Positions 1 through 6,250 of a DNA stretch of 44,407 bases are shown piece by piece. The position numbers and the translations under genes are program-made. The number at the start of each line of letters is the position of its first letter. Positions within the stretch are counted from its first letter, which is position 1. The DNA comes from a virus: positions 1 through 44,407 of IMG/VR virus record IMGVR_UViG_3300044713_000046. The stretch is one strand, 5' to 3'. The notes beneath the pieces were generated by a model, which saw nothing but the letters and a program-made list of their open reading frames with translations, had not been told where the DNA came from and ran no database searches.

Positions 1-127
1 GTCCGCTTTTTAGCCACGATCGTCGTCATAGCGACACACTCCTGCACGGGTCAAGGGAATTTTCTACAACCACATACAACCTAAGTAGCGGCAGCGCCCG
101 TACTCAGCTTCAGACGCTGCCGCCGTG
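1..127. repeat. Left copy of 127-bp terminal direct repeat (circular overlap)
   Basis: Bases 1-127 are identical to bases 44281-44407. A perfect overlap of exactly 127 bp is what a short-read assembler leaves when it closes a circular contig with that k-mer length, so it most likely marks circularity or circular permutation and not a physical terminal repeat. The copy holds the first nine codons of the leftward gene at 43908-44309 (bases 29-1, minus strand), its ribosome binding site, and the first of the CTGCCGCCGT repeats (117-126). Confidence 0.95.
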
Positions 128-164
128 CGCACGGGCTGGGGTGTGGAGGGGTCGCCCGTGCGCA
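126..164. repeat. Perfect 11-bp inverted repeat (hairpin)
   Basis: TGCGCACGGGC at 126-136 is exactly complementary to GCCCGTGCGCA at 154-164, leaving a 17-nt loop. It is the strongest of several hairpins in this non-coding segment. It could fold in RNA made from either strand. Confidence 0.75.
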
Positions 165-176
165 ACCCAGTTCAGT

Positions 177-199
177 TCGGCCAGATGCACCCTGGCCGA
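177..199. repeat. Perfect 8-bp hairpin
   Basis: TCGGCCAG (177-184) pairs perfectly with CTGGCCGA (192-199) across a 7-nt loop. It lies just after the 126-164 hairpin. Further palindromes follow: CCGTGCACGG at 227-236, CAGCCCGGGCTG at 256-267, and TTGGCC/GGCCAA at 288-293 and 308-313. There is no T-run after it, so it is not a terminator by itself. Confidence 0.65.
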
Positions 200-360
200 T
201 AGACGGCGGCAACAGCATACGTGGTGCCGTGCACGGGCGTGGATCACGACCACAACAGCCCGGGCTGCCGCCGTCACTCTTTCAGGTTGGCCAAGAGGTA
301 TCTCACGGCCAAGACGGCGGCAGCAAGCAGAGCCCGTAAACTCGGAGCGCCCTGCCGCCG

Positions 361-561
361 TCACTCTTTCCAATCCAGCCTGGTCACGACCTCCCGATCG
401 GGGCTGGGTGAGAGCGGGCGGCGTTGAGTGGGTCCCCTACTTATCTCCGCCGCCCGCTTTTTCCATTCAGCGAAGTCAATCACGTTCGACCGGTGTGGAG
501 ACTGGTCGTCCAAGACCGCCATCAGGCGGCGCAAGTCTACGGCATTCCAGACAGGGTCCAT
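361..561 (-). CDS. Possible small leftward protein, 66 aa
   Basis: Starts MDPVWNAVDLRRLM and contains a charged, coding-looking stretch (SNVIDFAEWKKRAAE, residues about 29-43). No family was recognised. The open frame continues upstream, but this ATG leaves room for a divergent promoter before the rightward gene at 597. On the circle it would lie upstream of, and in the same direction as, the gene at 43908-44309. Its codons run through the 10-bp terminator stem, and there is no strong ribosome binding site. It may equally be a chance frame in GC-rich DNA. Confidence 0.35.
   Translation of the reverse strand: MDPVWNAVDLRRLMAVLDDQSPHRSNVIDFAEWKKRAAEISRGPTQRRPLSPSPDREVVTRLDWKE
414..462 (+). terminator. 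Predicted intrinsic terminator, rightward
   Basis: GCGGGCGGCG (414-423) pairs perfectly with CGCCGCCCGC (448-457), followed by TTTTT (458-462). The loop is long (24 nt), which lowers confidence. It would stop rightward transcription arriving from the Cro-like gene side of the circle before the early gene at 597. That raises the possibility of antitermination upstream of the early operon. Confidence 0.5.
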
Positions 562-596
562 ACCTGACTGGATAACTACGAAGGGAGCGAGCAGAT

Positions 597-953
597 ATGG
601 GGATTTCGTCCATATGCATGGACTATTTGTCCAGGCGGAAATTACTGGAGGTGATCGGAGGCGATCTAAGGCCACAAGAAAACAGAACAATGTGGTTATA
701 CAGGATCGCAAAGCTCACAGGTCTTCATTACAGGGTCATCCGCGCCGTATGGCACGGGGAGACGCTTTCACAGGAAACACTAAAAACACTAAAGCAATCG
801 GTGAGATCAAATGACGACTATCTCGTTGAAAGGCTGCTCTGGGATGCTGAGTTACTTAATCAAGTGGACCCAGAGCTTTACCGGTCGGAAATTGATTATC
901 GCCGGCAGTTGGCTGACACGATTAGGCGCTTTTCTGATCGGAGAAGCAAATAA
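597..953 (+). CDS. Hypothetical early protein, 118 aa
   Basis: First gene of the rightward early block. A GGGAG sequence lies about 10 bp before the ATG. The middle (about residues 32-65, WLYRIAKLTGLHYRVIRAVW and onward) has the spacing of a small helix-turn-helix with a likely recognition helix around YRVIRAVW, so a DNA-binding role is possible but not shown. The C-terminus is rich in Arg and acidic residues. It ends 3 bp before the next gene, suggesting co-transcription. No exact family was recognised. Confidence 0.7.
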   Translation: MGISSICMDYLSRRKLLEVIGGDLRPQENRTMWLYRIAKLTGLHYRVIRAVWHGETLSQETLKTLKQSVRSNDDYLVERLLWDAELLNQVDPELYRSEIDYRRQLADTIRRFSDRRSK

Positions 954-956
954 GCC

Positions 957-1424
957 ATGACTTTACAGCCTTCGAGTCTCGCCCCCCCGCCAGTGAAGGC
1001 TGTGAGACGCCGTACCGGCGGCGGAAAGGTAGCACGTCAAGATGCTATCACCGGGTTAAATTACCGCGCCAAGATGTCAGAGGAAGAGGTGCAGAAGTGC
1101 GTTTTCCAGCATTTGACATCGCATGGCGTGCCGGGTTTGACGGCTTTCCATCCCAAGAATGGCGGATCGCACCAGGCCAGTGCAGCTCAGCGCGTGAAGA
1201 ATGCGCAGCAGGGCGTTTTATCGGGCATCCCGGACGTAATCATCGCCCATGGCGGCAAGGGATACGCCCTTGAGCTAAAGGCCCTGGGCGGCTCCATCAG
1301 TGTATCTCAGCTGGACGTATTGGATCAGCTTCGCAGGGCGGGATGGATCACCGGCATAGCGTTTGGAATAGACGAAGCGCTGTCGTGGCTAACCAGGCAC
1401 AAGCTTTTGAGGGGGAAGGTATGA
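957..1424 (+). CDS. VRR-NUC domain nuclease
   Basis: A 155-aa protein with the VRR-NUC fold, a PD-(D/E)XK-type nuclease found alone in many phages and related to Holliday-junction-type nucleases. Visible motifs: acidic residues at 42-44 (SEEEVQ), GVLSGIPDVII with Asp93, and YALELKA with Glu106 and Lys108, followed by a conserved Ser/Gln region. The first about 38 residues are a basic, proline-rich extension; a start at Met40 is possible. It likely processes branched DNA during replication or recombination. Its stop overlaps the next start (ATGA), so it is part of the early operon. Confidence 0.85.
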   Translation: MTLQPSSLAPPPVKAVRRRTGGGKVARQDAITGLNYRAKMSEEEVQKCVFQHLTSHGVPGLTAFHPKNGGSHQASAAQRVKNAQQGVLSGIPDVIIAHGGKGYALELKALGGSISVSQLDVLDQLRRAGWITGIAFGIDEALSWLTRHKLLRGKV

Positions 1425-2152
1425 GAGGAAAGCGCTACTCAGATGAGTATCGGAAACGTGTCATTGAGCTAACAAGGAAACGCGTTCCAGATGCAGATGC
1501 CGCGCGCATTCTTGATGGTGAATTTAACGCATATGGCGAATACGGAATAATAACATCCAGAACTGTGTTTCATGTGCGTGAACGAATTCGCAAGACGACA
1601 AGGGATGATACATTGCGGCTGCCCGGTAATAAGCTGGCACAAGATGTTACGAAAAGAGTTAAAGAACTTGTGGATAAGGGTATGTCAGCAATCAAAATTG
1701 CTGATGAGATTGGCCGGACCAAAGGATCGGTTATCGGCATCTGCCACCGATACGGATTCAAGCTGCATTCCCGACCAGGGTTCACAAAACATCATGGGCA
1801 GACCAAGGAAGAACTCTCCAGGGCCAGATGGGATGCGTGGCAGAAGCGCAATCCGACTGCCTTAAAGTTCTCCAATCGCAAACTAGCCCTAATCGAAATG
1901 ACCGCGGGAGATGCGATCATGAACCCTACCGAGATTTGGGACCTGCAATGGAATAACTGTCGGTGGCCGCTATGGTGCGATGATGCAACGCCGCATAGCG
2001 AGAAAAAATATTGCGGTGCAGAAACGGAAGGCAATGGTTGTTCGTATTGCGCAGCGCATATGCAGATGGCTGTGGGCGTACGTGTCCGGGGAAATTTTAG
2101 GGGCAGGCCGAATCCGCAGACAATCCGAGCGGGATCGTGGAGGGCAGCGTGA
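1421..2152 (+). CDS. GcrA-like cell-cycle regulator with two HTH segments
   Basis: A 243-aa protein. Residues about 72-115 match the GcrA N-terminal HTH (KRVKELVDKGMSAIKIADEI, then SVIGICHRYGF). The C-terminus carries the GcrA-type Cys/His cluster: Cys180, Cys186, Cys198, Cys207, Cys210 and His213. GcrA is a sigma70-associated alphaproteobacterial transcription factor that responds to GANTC methylation by CcrM. Residues about 1-58 look like a second, divergent HTH, so this is longer than typical GcrA (about 170 aa). The start is ATG 1421 behind GGGGGAAGG, overlapping the previous stop. It may redirect host cell-cycle promoters or activate phage genes; that role is inferred. Confidence 0.8.
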   Translation: MRGKRYSDEYRKRVIELTRKRVPDADAARILDGEFNAYGEYGIITSRTVFHVRERIRKTTRDDTLRLPGNKLAQDVTKRVKELVDKGMSAIKIADEIGRTKGSVIGICHRYGFKLHSRPGFTKHHGQTKEELSRARWDAWQKRNPTALKFSNRKLALIEMTAGDAIMNPTEIWDLQWNNCRWPLWCDDATPHSEKKYCGAETEGNGCSYCAAHMQMAVGVRVRGNFRGRPNPQTIRAGSWRAA

Positions 2153-2664
2153 TGGGTGCAGTTATTGGTTTTAAGGATCGATCCCTCGATGAAATGATGA
2201 ATGAGTTTCATCGCCAATTTGGAATTGCTTTGGATTTAGACACTAAGAGCCATAACGCCAGATTAAAAGCAGCTTCGTTATTAAAAGATATGCGGACTAG
2301 AGTTGAGGCTGGAGAGGCTGGCGAAGGCATCAAGTGGTGGGAATGGTTTCGAGAAAATTCTGTCCGCAGCAGGAAGGATGCTGAGAAGCTTCTTAAAATA
2401 GCAAATTCAGACGATCCAGAAGGCGCATACAAAGAGGAGAATTCAAAACGAAGAAACGAACAACATAAAACTCAACCAGAAGTTACCGCACCGTGCGGTG
2501 ACTTAGACGACAGCAACGAGAATGTCACAACCGCAAATAGCTGGGACGACAACAAGCTGGATCAAAGGCGTTTGTATCGCGACGCTCTGCATCTTGTTGA
2601 CCAGATGGATGATGACACGTTCGCTGAATTCCTCACAGAGCTTAAACGAAGAGGACTGATATGA
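2152..2664 (+). CDS. Hypothetical protein, DUF3102-like segment
   Basis: A 170-aa protein. The ATG at 2152 overlaps the preceding TGA and follows GGAGG by about 8 bp. The middle segment, IKWWEWFRENSVRSRKDAEK (residues about 62-81), resembles the W...W..ENF..S.RTA.R motif of DUF3102-type phage and plasmid proteins, but the match is short. The second half is acidic and Asn/Asp-rich (about residues 95-140), followed by a helical C-terminus. A replication-accessory or DNA-binding role is conceivable. ATGA overlap with the next gene. Confidence 0.65.
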   Translation: MGAVIGFKDRSLDEMMNEFHRQFGIALDLDTKSHNARLKAASLLKDMRTRVEAGEAGEGIKWWEWFRENSVRSRKDAEKLLKIANSDDPEGAYKEENSKRRNEQHKTQPEVTAPCGDLDDSNENVTTANSWDDNKLDQRRLYRDALHLVDQMDDDTFAEFLTELKRRGLI

Positions 2665-3167
2665 AGACGACTAAGGCTGTTGTTGAAAAGCTTAAAGCAA
2701 CCGCAAAGGTTATACAGAAAGACATCGATGAAGGCGATTGTCGGTGTCCAGAAAATTGTATGCACAAACTTGCGATCGCGCGCTCTCTACAGAGCATAGA
2801 CCCAAGCGGTGGAGATCATAAAATCAAAGTCGATGCCGGGATTATTATAGCTACGATTAAGGGATGGAAGTGGCGCGGGATTCTTCCGCTCGTCGCAAAG
2901 AGAAGTCTAAGGCAATTTGATCTTGAAGATAAAGAACGAGAAAAAGCAAAAAAATTAGGCGTTAAATTCAAATCAGCCATCAAGTCTCATAGCTATCGGT
3001 TCGTCTTGGAGAAGTGGAAGCCAGTTGTAAAGCTTGGGCCGCGAACTGAAGCAAGATTAGCACAAATTCGTGCCGCTCGCAAAGCGCGCGGAGAGACCAC
3101 CGGTGAAAAAGATCACATTCGATATAGCAGATGGTCTCGGCGTGTCGATGGTTTGGGAAATATTTGA
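2661..3167 (+). CDS. Hypothetical basic protein, 168 aa
   Basis: Not recognised. It has a Cys pair near the N-terminus (CRCPENC, about residues 27-33), a central hydrophobic patch (AGIIIATIKGWKWRGILPLV, about 59-78) and a Lys/Arg-rich C-terminal half, as in nucleic-acid-binding proteins. The base composition is more AT-rich than the surrounding structural genes, as is usual for early phage genes. The start overlaps the previous stop (ATGA). Confidence 0.65.
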   Translation: MKTTKAVVEKLKATAKVIQKDIDEGDCRCPENCMHKLAIARSLQSIDPSGGDHKIKVDAGIIIATIKGWKWRGILPLVAKRSLRQFDLEDKEREKAKKLGVKFKSAIKSHSYRFVLEKWKPVVKLGPRTEARLAQIRAARKARGETTGEKDHIRYSRWSRRVDGLGNI

Positions 3168-3222
3168 GTTGCCGACTGAACCCCGGCTAGGGGGCTGCGG
3201 TTGCCAGGCTTCGGCCTACTGA
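3103..3222 (+). CDS. Possible small protein, 39 aa (GTG start)
   Basis: Starts GTG with GGAGA 8 bp upstream, out of frame inside the end of the preceding gene. It encodes VKKITFDIADGLGVSMVWEI followed by a short Cys-containing tail (GGCGC). It fits the overlapping-gene style of this phage, but there is no family match and GTG is the only start. The end contains a UUCG-capped hairpin (AGGC-TTCG-GCCT, 3206-3217). Confidence 0.4.
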   Translation: MKKITFDIADGLGVSMVWEIFELPTEPRLGGCGCQASAY

Positions 3223-3261
3223 GTGACCACCCCCGACCGGGTTCATAATGGGGTTCAGATA

Positions 3262-3372
3262 ATGACGAAGGCTTGTCGGCGTGCCGGACGGAATCCGCCG
3301 AAGGGGAAGCAGGGGTTCTTTACCACCAAATGGTGGGTTTCCGGCCCAGCACTCGATGATGCAGTCGTGTGA
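3262..3372 (+). CDS. Possible small basic protein, 36 aa
   Basis: MTKACRRAGRNPPKGKQGFF and a further 16 residues: very basic N-terminus, aromatic centre. A GGGG run lies 8 bp before the ATG. It sits in a stretch otherwise without genes. The DNA contains a near-perfect palindrome, CCACCA-AA-TGGTGG (3323-3336). Low confidence; the palindrome could be the real signal. Confidence 0.3.
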   Translation: MTKACRRAGRNPPKGKQGFFTTKWWVSGPALDDAVV

Positions 3373-3561
3373 CAAGGCCACGCTCAATTATGGCATGCTC
3401 CTGAGGTCCTAATCCTCAGCCTGCGACGGTTGGCCACCGATAAAAGGCAAGCGTGGTCTTACTGCTAATGCATCTCGCCATCTCCGCATAGGCCGGGTCA
3501 CCTGCCTGCGATTGCGGAAAGCGGACTATGGGTAAAGATATAATATAACAGGAGACGCACT
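3373..3561 (+). promoter_or_regulatory. Gene-poor segment with hairpin and possible -10 element
   Basis: No gene is seen here. It holds a 6-bp stem with 7-nt loop, CTGAGG-TCCTAAT-CCTCAG (3401-3419), which is not a tRNA. It also holds a consensus TATAAT at 3539-3544; the nearest TTGCGG lies 21 bp upstream, too far for a standard -35. AGGAG then precedes the ATG at 3562. A promoter serving the 3562-5300 genes is plausible; the -35 is unconvincing. Confidence 0.35.
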
Positions 3562-3873
3562 ATGAACTGCGGTGAATGGCCTGCCAATGCGTTTGAGCTG
3601 TTCTGGTTTAGATATCCAAAGAAGGTAGCAAAAAAAACTGCACGTTTGGCGCTATTCAAGGTGATGAAGTCCGGGGAGGTAGAATTTGATAAGCTAATTG
3701 AAGCTGTAGATAATTTCGCGCGATTGGTGCGTGGTAAGGACCCGCAATACATCCCTCATCCGGCCACTTGGTTGAATGCCGGTCGATGGGATGATGAGAT
3801 CGAGGTGGCGCCTGTCGTGAATGATTTTACCTGGAAAGCCCTTCGGGGCACTCATGTGAGCAAATACCAATGA
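3562..3873 (+). CDS. Replication-protein C-terminal-like module, standalone
   Basis: A 103-aa protein starting 7 bp after an AGGAGACG ribosome site. It contains FELFWFRYPKKVAKKTARLA (about residues 11-30) and YIPHPATWLNAGRWDDE (about 60-76). These are hallmarks of the C-terminal region of many phage and prophage replication proteins, where a winged-helix N-terminal part precedes this module and which act in origin recognition or helicase loading. Here only the module is present. It could be a small replication accessory protein or a reduced initiator. It is the only replication-like gene recognised. Confidence 0.7.
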   Translation: MNCGEWPANAFELFWFRYPKKVAKKTARLALFKVMKSGEVEFDKLIEAVDNFARLVRGKDPQYIPHPATWLNAGRWDDEIEVAPVVNDFTWKALRGTHVSKYQ

Positions 3874-4106
3874 CCTGGAATTATCGCATAGTTCGGCATA
3901 GAGGCGGGGAAAACTATGTACTGCATGAAGTCTATTACGAAGACGATCGTCCCGTATCGATGACTGCGGACGGTTGCAGATTTGGGTGTGATGGAAGTGA
4001 CGATCCAAAGTCTGAAATTTGTGGTGCTCTTGAGATGGCGCTCAATGGCGCGCGCAATCGCCCGATCTTAGATGAGAATGATTTTCTAAATGAGGGCAAC
4101 AAATGA
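3870..4106 (+). CDS. Hypothetical protein, 78 aa
   Basis: Begins MTWNYRIVRHRGGENYVLHE, an N-terminal pattern (W-Y-R-I-V-R...Y.LHEVYYD) common in small phage and bacterial proteins of unknown function. The C-terminal half is acidic with a helical LEMALNGA segment. Overlaps both neighbours by ATGA, implying translational coupling. Confidence 0.65.
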   Translation: MTWNYRIVRHRGGENYVLHEVYYEDDRPVSMTADGCRFGCDGSDDPKSEICGALEMALNGARNRPILDENDFLNEGNK

Positions 4107-4375
4107 AACAGGTGGCAGATTTATTGATGGTCATGCACGACATCGATCGATTGAAGGGGCGCAGCTGCCGTAGCTGCAAATTTTGGCATAGTCGGCAAGG
4201 ATGGATATCTGAGTGCGACAAGGGAATGGCGCCATTAGATTGCTCAGATGGTTGTGATCATTGGAAGGACAAGCAGGGCGATCGAAACGCGAAGCTGACA
4301 GCGCTTGTGGTTGGCAGCTTGTGCTTGATGTTGGCGGCCATTCCCTACTGCTTTTTGCCGGGAGCGGGTGGATGA
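4103..4375 (+). CDS. Small cysteine-rich protein with C-terminal membrane segment
   Basis: A 90-aa protein. Residues about 22-52 hold a Cys cluster (CRSCKFW, CDKG, DCSDGCDHW) resembling a small zinc- or metal-binding site. Residues about 65-86 (LTALVVGSLCLMLAAIPYCF) form one likely transmembrane helix. Probably an inner-membrane protein with a cytoplasmic metal-binding head. Function unknown. Coupled to its neighbours by ATGA overlaps. Confidence 0.6.
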   Translation: MKQVADLLMVMHDIDRLKGRSCRSCKFWHSRQGWISECDKGMAPLDCSDGCDHWKDKQGDRNAKLTALVVGSLCLMLAAIPYCFLPGAGG

Positions 4376-4788
4376 AAGACTTTGAAAATATGACTAGAGA
4401 GGAGCAGCGCCGTGCAGGTGAGCGTTGTAGTGGTATGAATAGGGGAGATAGCGAATTTGAATTTGATCAGTGGTGGAAAGACAAATTTGGAGAAGATGAA
4501 TGTGACGTAATTGCTTGGTTGTTCGATAATGAACCGCCGGCTGTTAGCTTGCATCCGTCTGAAGACGGACAGTTAAGGCTTGGCGTTTATTTACCAGTGT
4601 TTGGGTGGGTGGCATGGACGTGTACATTACGATCAGAACTTGAAGATCAGATTGATTCCGTCACAAATAACAAAGGCGGAAAAATATATAGCAAGGAAGG
4701 AAAAGATCATATTCGTAAAATCATTGATGGATTGCGTGAGAGTGCCGATTGGTTAGAGGCAGAGTTGCTAACAAGGGCTGGTGATTGA
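4372..4788 (+). CDS. Hypothetical acidic protein, 138 aa
   Basis: Starts MKDFENMTREEQRRAGERCS, with GGGAGCGGG upstream; the longer frame upstream overlaps the previous gene fully, so this ATG was chosen. It is acidic, with aromatic patches (FDQWWKDKFGEDE; FGWVAWTC) and a helical C-terminus (IIDGLRESADWLEAELL). No family recognised. The stop overlaps the next start (TGATG). Confidence 0.6.
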   Translation: MKDFENMTREEQRRAGERCSGMNRGDSEFEFDQWWKDKFGEDECDVIAWLFDNEPPAVSLHPSEDGQLRLGVYLPVFGWVAWTCTLRSELEDQIDSVTNNKGGKIYSKEGKDHIRKIIDGLRESADWLEAELLTRAGD

Positions 4789-5300
4789 TGGCAAAGCGCG
4801 GCAGACCAAGGCGTGACCATGCTGAGCAAGCCGGCATAACCGGCAGCATGCTGCAAAGGGCCAGGGCGATCAGCCTGCATCCAATGCTGGAAACGCCCTT
4901 TGGCCAAATGGCGTTCTGCCGGGAATTCACGGACTATCAGATCGAGACGGTCGATCGCATTCGGCAGATTTACCGGGATTACGCGCAAGCTCACGGCTTG
5001 AAGCGCTGGCCTGCCAGTCCGGGCTTTGAGGTAGGGCGCGGCATGAGCCCGACATTCGAGGATGTGACCGACCGAGAACAGGCTGAGTCTGCCAAGAAAG
5101 CCTTCGAGCGGCTGCACGACATGATCAGCCGGTTTCCGCTTGGGCTGCAGTTTGCCTTGGATGAACTGATCGTGCAAGAGCGCCATTGCCCACCAGGATA
5201 CCTATCGGCAGTGAAGAATGCGCTCGACATGCTAGCTATTGGGCTTGGCTACAAAGTACGAAAAAAAAGACTTGACATTTCAAAGGTGGTAAATGATTAA
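4788..5300 (+). CDS. Hypothetical protein, 170 aa
   Basis: Starts MAKRGRPRRDHAEQAG, an AT-hook-like RGRPR basic head. A helical region with FTDYQIETVDRIRQIYRDYA (about residues 47-66) follows, then a C-terminal domain containing FPLGLQFALDELIVQE and a Cys-Pro turn. The ATG overlaps the preceding stop. It is the last gene of the early block before a predicted promoter. A DNA-binding or packaging-regulatory role is possible from the basic head alone; no family recognised. Confidence 0.6.
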   Translation: MAKRGRPRRDHAEQAGITGSMLQRARAISLHPMLETPFGQMAFCREFTDYQIETVDRIRQIYRDYAQAHGLKRWPASPGFEVGRGMSPTFEDVTDREQAESAKKAFERLHDMISRFPLGLQFALDELIVQERHCPPGYLSAVKNALDMLAIGLGYKVRKKRLDISKVVND

Positions 5301-5301
5301 T
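5272..5301 (+). promoter_or_regulatory. Predicted sigma70-like promoter before packaging genes
   Basis: TTGACA (5272-5277), 18 bp, then ATTAAT (5296-5301). It lies at the end of the early gene at 4788-5300 and just before the gene at 5327, where the gene content changes to packaging functions. The -35 is perfect; the -10 matches 4 of 6. Confidence 0.4.
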
Positions 5302-5326
5302 CGAACATCCCCCACTAGGTCTTGAC

Positions 5327-5500
5327 ATGGACGAGCTCCGAAGGCTGTCGATGCGGTTCGTTTCGCATCATGACCTGACAGCGCAGGAATATGCATTGCA
5401 GTTGATTGCCGAGCTGGCTATCAGGGCTGATAATCATAAGCAAATGCAAGGCATTGCAGAGATGTTCCTGGACATGAAGCCAGGTGGCGATGGACAGTAG
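5327..5500 (+). CDS. Small helical protein, 57 aa
   Basis: MDELRRLSMRFVSHHDLTAQ then EYALQLIAELAIRADNHKQM: an all-helical amphipathic protein, too short for most gene callers. It starts 6 bp after AGGT and overlaps the start of the histidine-phosphatase gene by 11 bp. Function unknown; its position right after the predicted promoter makes it the first gene of that transcript. Confidence 0.6.
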   Translation: MDELRRLSMRFVSHHDLTAQEYALQLIAELAIRADNHKQMQGIAEMFLDMKPGGDGQ

Positions 5501-6083
5501 AACGATTTACCTTGTCCGCCATGGCGACACGGCAGCCAATGCTGAATCTGCCGGTCCTGAGTTGGAACGTGGCTGGAAGCCATACCCGCTGGACGCAGAA
5601 GGCCGCAGTGAAGCTAAGCGGATCGCGGAAAAGCTGTCCAAGTTCGGTATCAGAACGATCCGTTCTTCTGATCTGCCTCGAGCTAAGCAAACCGCGGACA
5701 TCATCGGAGATTGGCTCGGCATAACGCCTGAATTTGACCGTGGGCTACGTACCTGGAATACCGGTCAATGTGCCGGAAAGACCAAGAAAAGCGTAGAACC
5801 GCATATAGCCCACATGGTGCGGTATCAGCCTGACGAGGCATGTTCCGGCGGCGAAAGCTTCGATTCGTTCTGCAATCGCGCACGCAAAGCATTGATTGGC
5901 GCGACTAAAGAGTCTGATCAGTCATATCCTATGGCAATCATTATTCACGCCAGAGTTGAACGACTATTCGCGGCAACTGACGAGTTTGAGCACCGCAAGG
6001 TCAATGCGGACGTGTTCCTCGCCAAGCCAGAGCAGCCAGGGCATATCGAAAAATGGACAGTAAGCCCCGGCGCCCGATCGTAG
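5490..6083 (+). CDS. Histidine phosphatase superfamily protein
   Basis: A 197-aa protein of the phosphoglycerate-mutase-like fold. It has the signature LVRHGDT with catalytic Arg10 and His11, the second conserved arginine segment RSSDLPRAKQTADII (about residues 55-69), and a later IIIHARVERLF with His153 at the second-histidine position. Family members remove phosphate from small molecules or proteins. The substrate here is unknown. A metabolic or host-signalling role during infection is possible. The ATG at 5490 (behind AGGTGG) is preferred over the upstream GTG. Confidence 0.85.
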   Translation: MDSRTIYLVRHGDTAANAESAGPELERGWKPYPLDAEGRSEAKRIAEKLSKFGIRTIRSSDLPRAKQTADIIGDWLGITPEFDRGLRTWNTGQCAGKTKKSVEPHIAHMVRYQPDEACSGGESFDSFCNRARKALIGATKESDQSYPMAIIIHARVERLFAATDEFEHRKVNADVFLAKPEQPGHIEKWTVSPGARS

Positions 6084-6250
6084 GCTTGGCTGAGGTGCCC
6101 AAGGGCGTGCGGTTCCGTTGCGGTGAGTGCGAGTACTTCGCTGGTGGCAAGTGTCACCATCCTGAAAAGCAGCTTCATATGCGACCGGTCAAGCCAGACT
6201 GGTGTTGCGATTTCTACGAACACCCCGGAATGAAGATCATCGTTAAATGA
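6053..6250 (+). CDS. Small zinc-finger-like protein, 65 aa
   Basis: Contains FRCGECEYFAGGKCHHPEKQ (about residues 21-40) and a later DWCCDFYEH, giving a Cys2-Cys-His-Cys2 arrangement suited to one metal. Small proteins of this pattern are frequent in phages of proteobacteria. It overlaps the phosphatase gene by 31 bp and the next gene by ATGA. Role unknown. Confidence 0.65.
   Translation: MDSKPRRPIVGLAEVPKGVRFRCGECEYFAGGKCHHPEKQLHMRPVKPDWCCDFYEHPGMKIIVK

Larger units (their letters stand above)
117..370. repeat. Interleaved direct and inverted repeats (CTGCCGCCGT family)
   Basis: The 10-mer CTGCCGCCGT occurs at 117-126, 265-274 and 352-361. Its complement occurs at 314-323, with a 9-base version at 203-211. 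Two copies extend to a perfect 19-bp direct repeat at 265-283 and 352-370, starts 87 bp apart. The alternating orientation and lack of a convincing gene suggest protein-binding sites, for example replication iterons or regulatory sites. This is inference; what is seen is only the repetition. Confidence 0.7.

Noticed and set aside
1-127. 127-bp direct repeat as physical long terminal repeats
   Set aside because: The length equals a common assembler k-mer and there is no other sign of T7-like ends. A P22-like terminase/portal set points to circularly permuted DNA. Not excluded, only less likely.
110-373. 87-aa leftward frame in the left end
   Set aside because: Its apparent internal repeats (ERVTAA, CCRRL) simply reflect the DNA repeats. 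The composition is unlike a protein.
141-575. 144-aa rightward frame in the left end
   Set aside because: Low-complexity Arg/Pro/Ser composition from GC-rich repeat DNA, no ribosome site, and it runs through the terminator hairpin.
3398-3430. tRNA-like anticodon stem (CTGAGG-TCCTAAT-CCTCAG, apparent CUA anticodon)
   Set aside because: No matching acceptor stem, D arm or T loop (GGTTCRANTCC) nearby, and position 33 would not be U. It is a simple hairpin.
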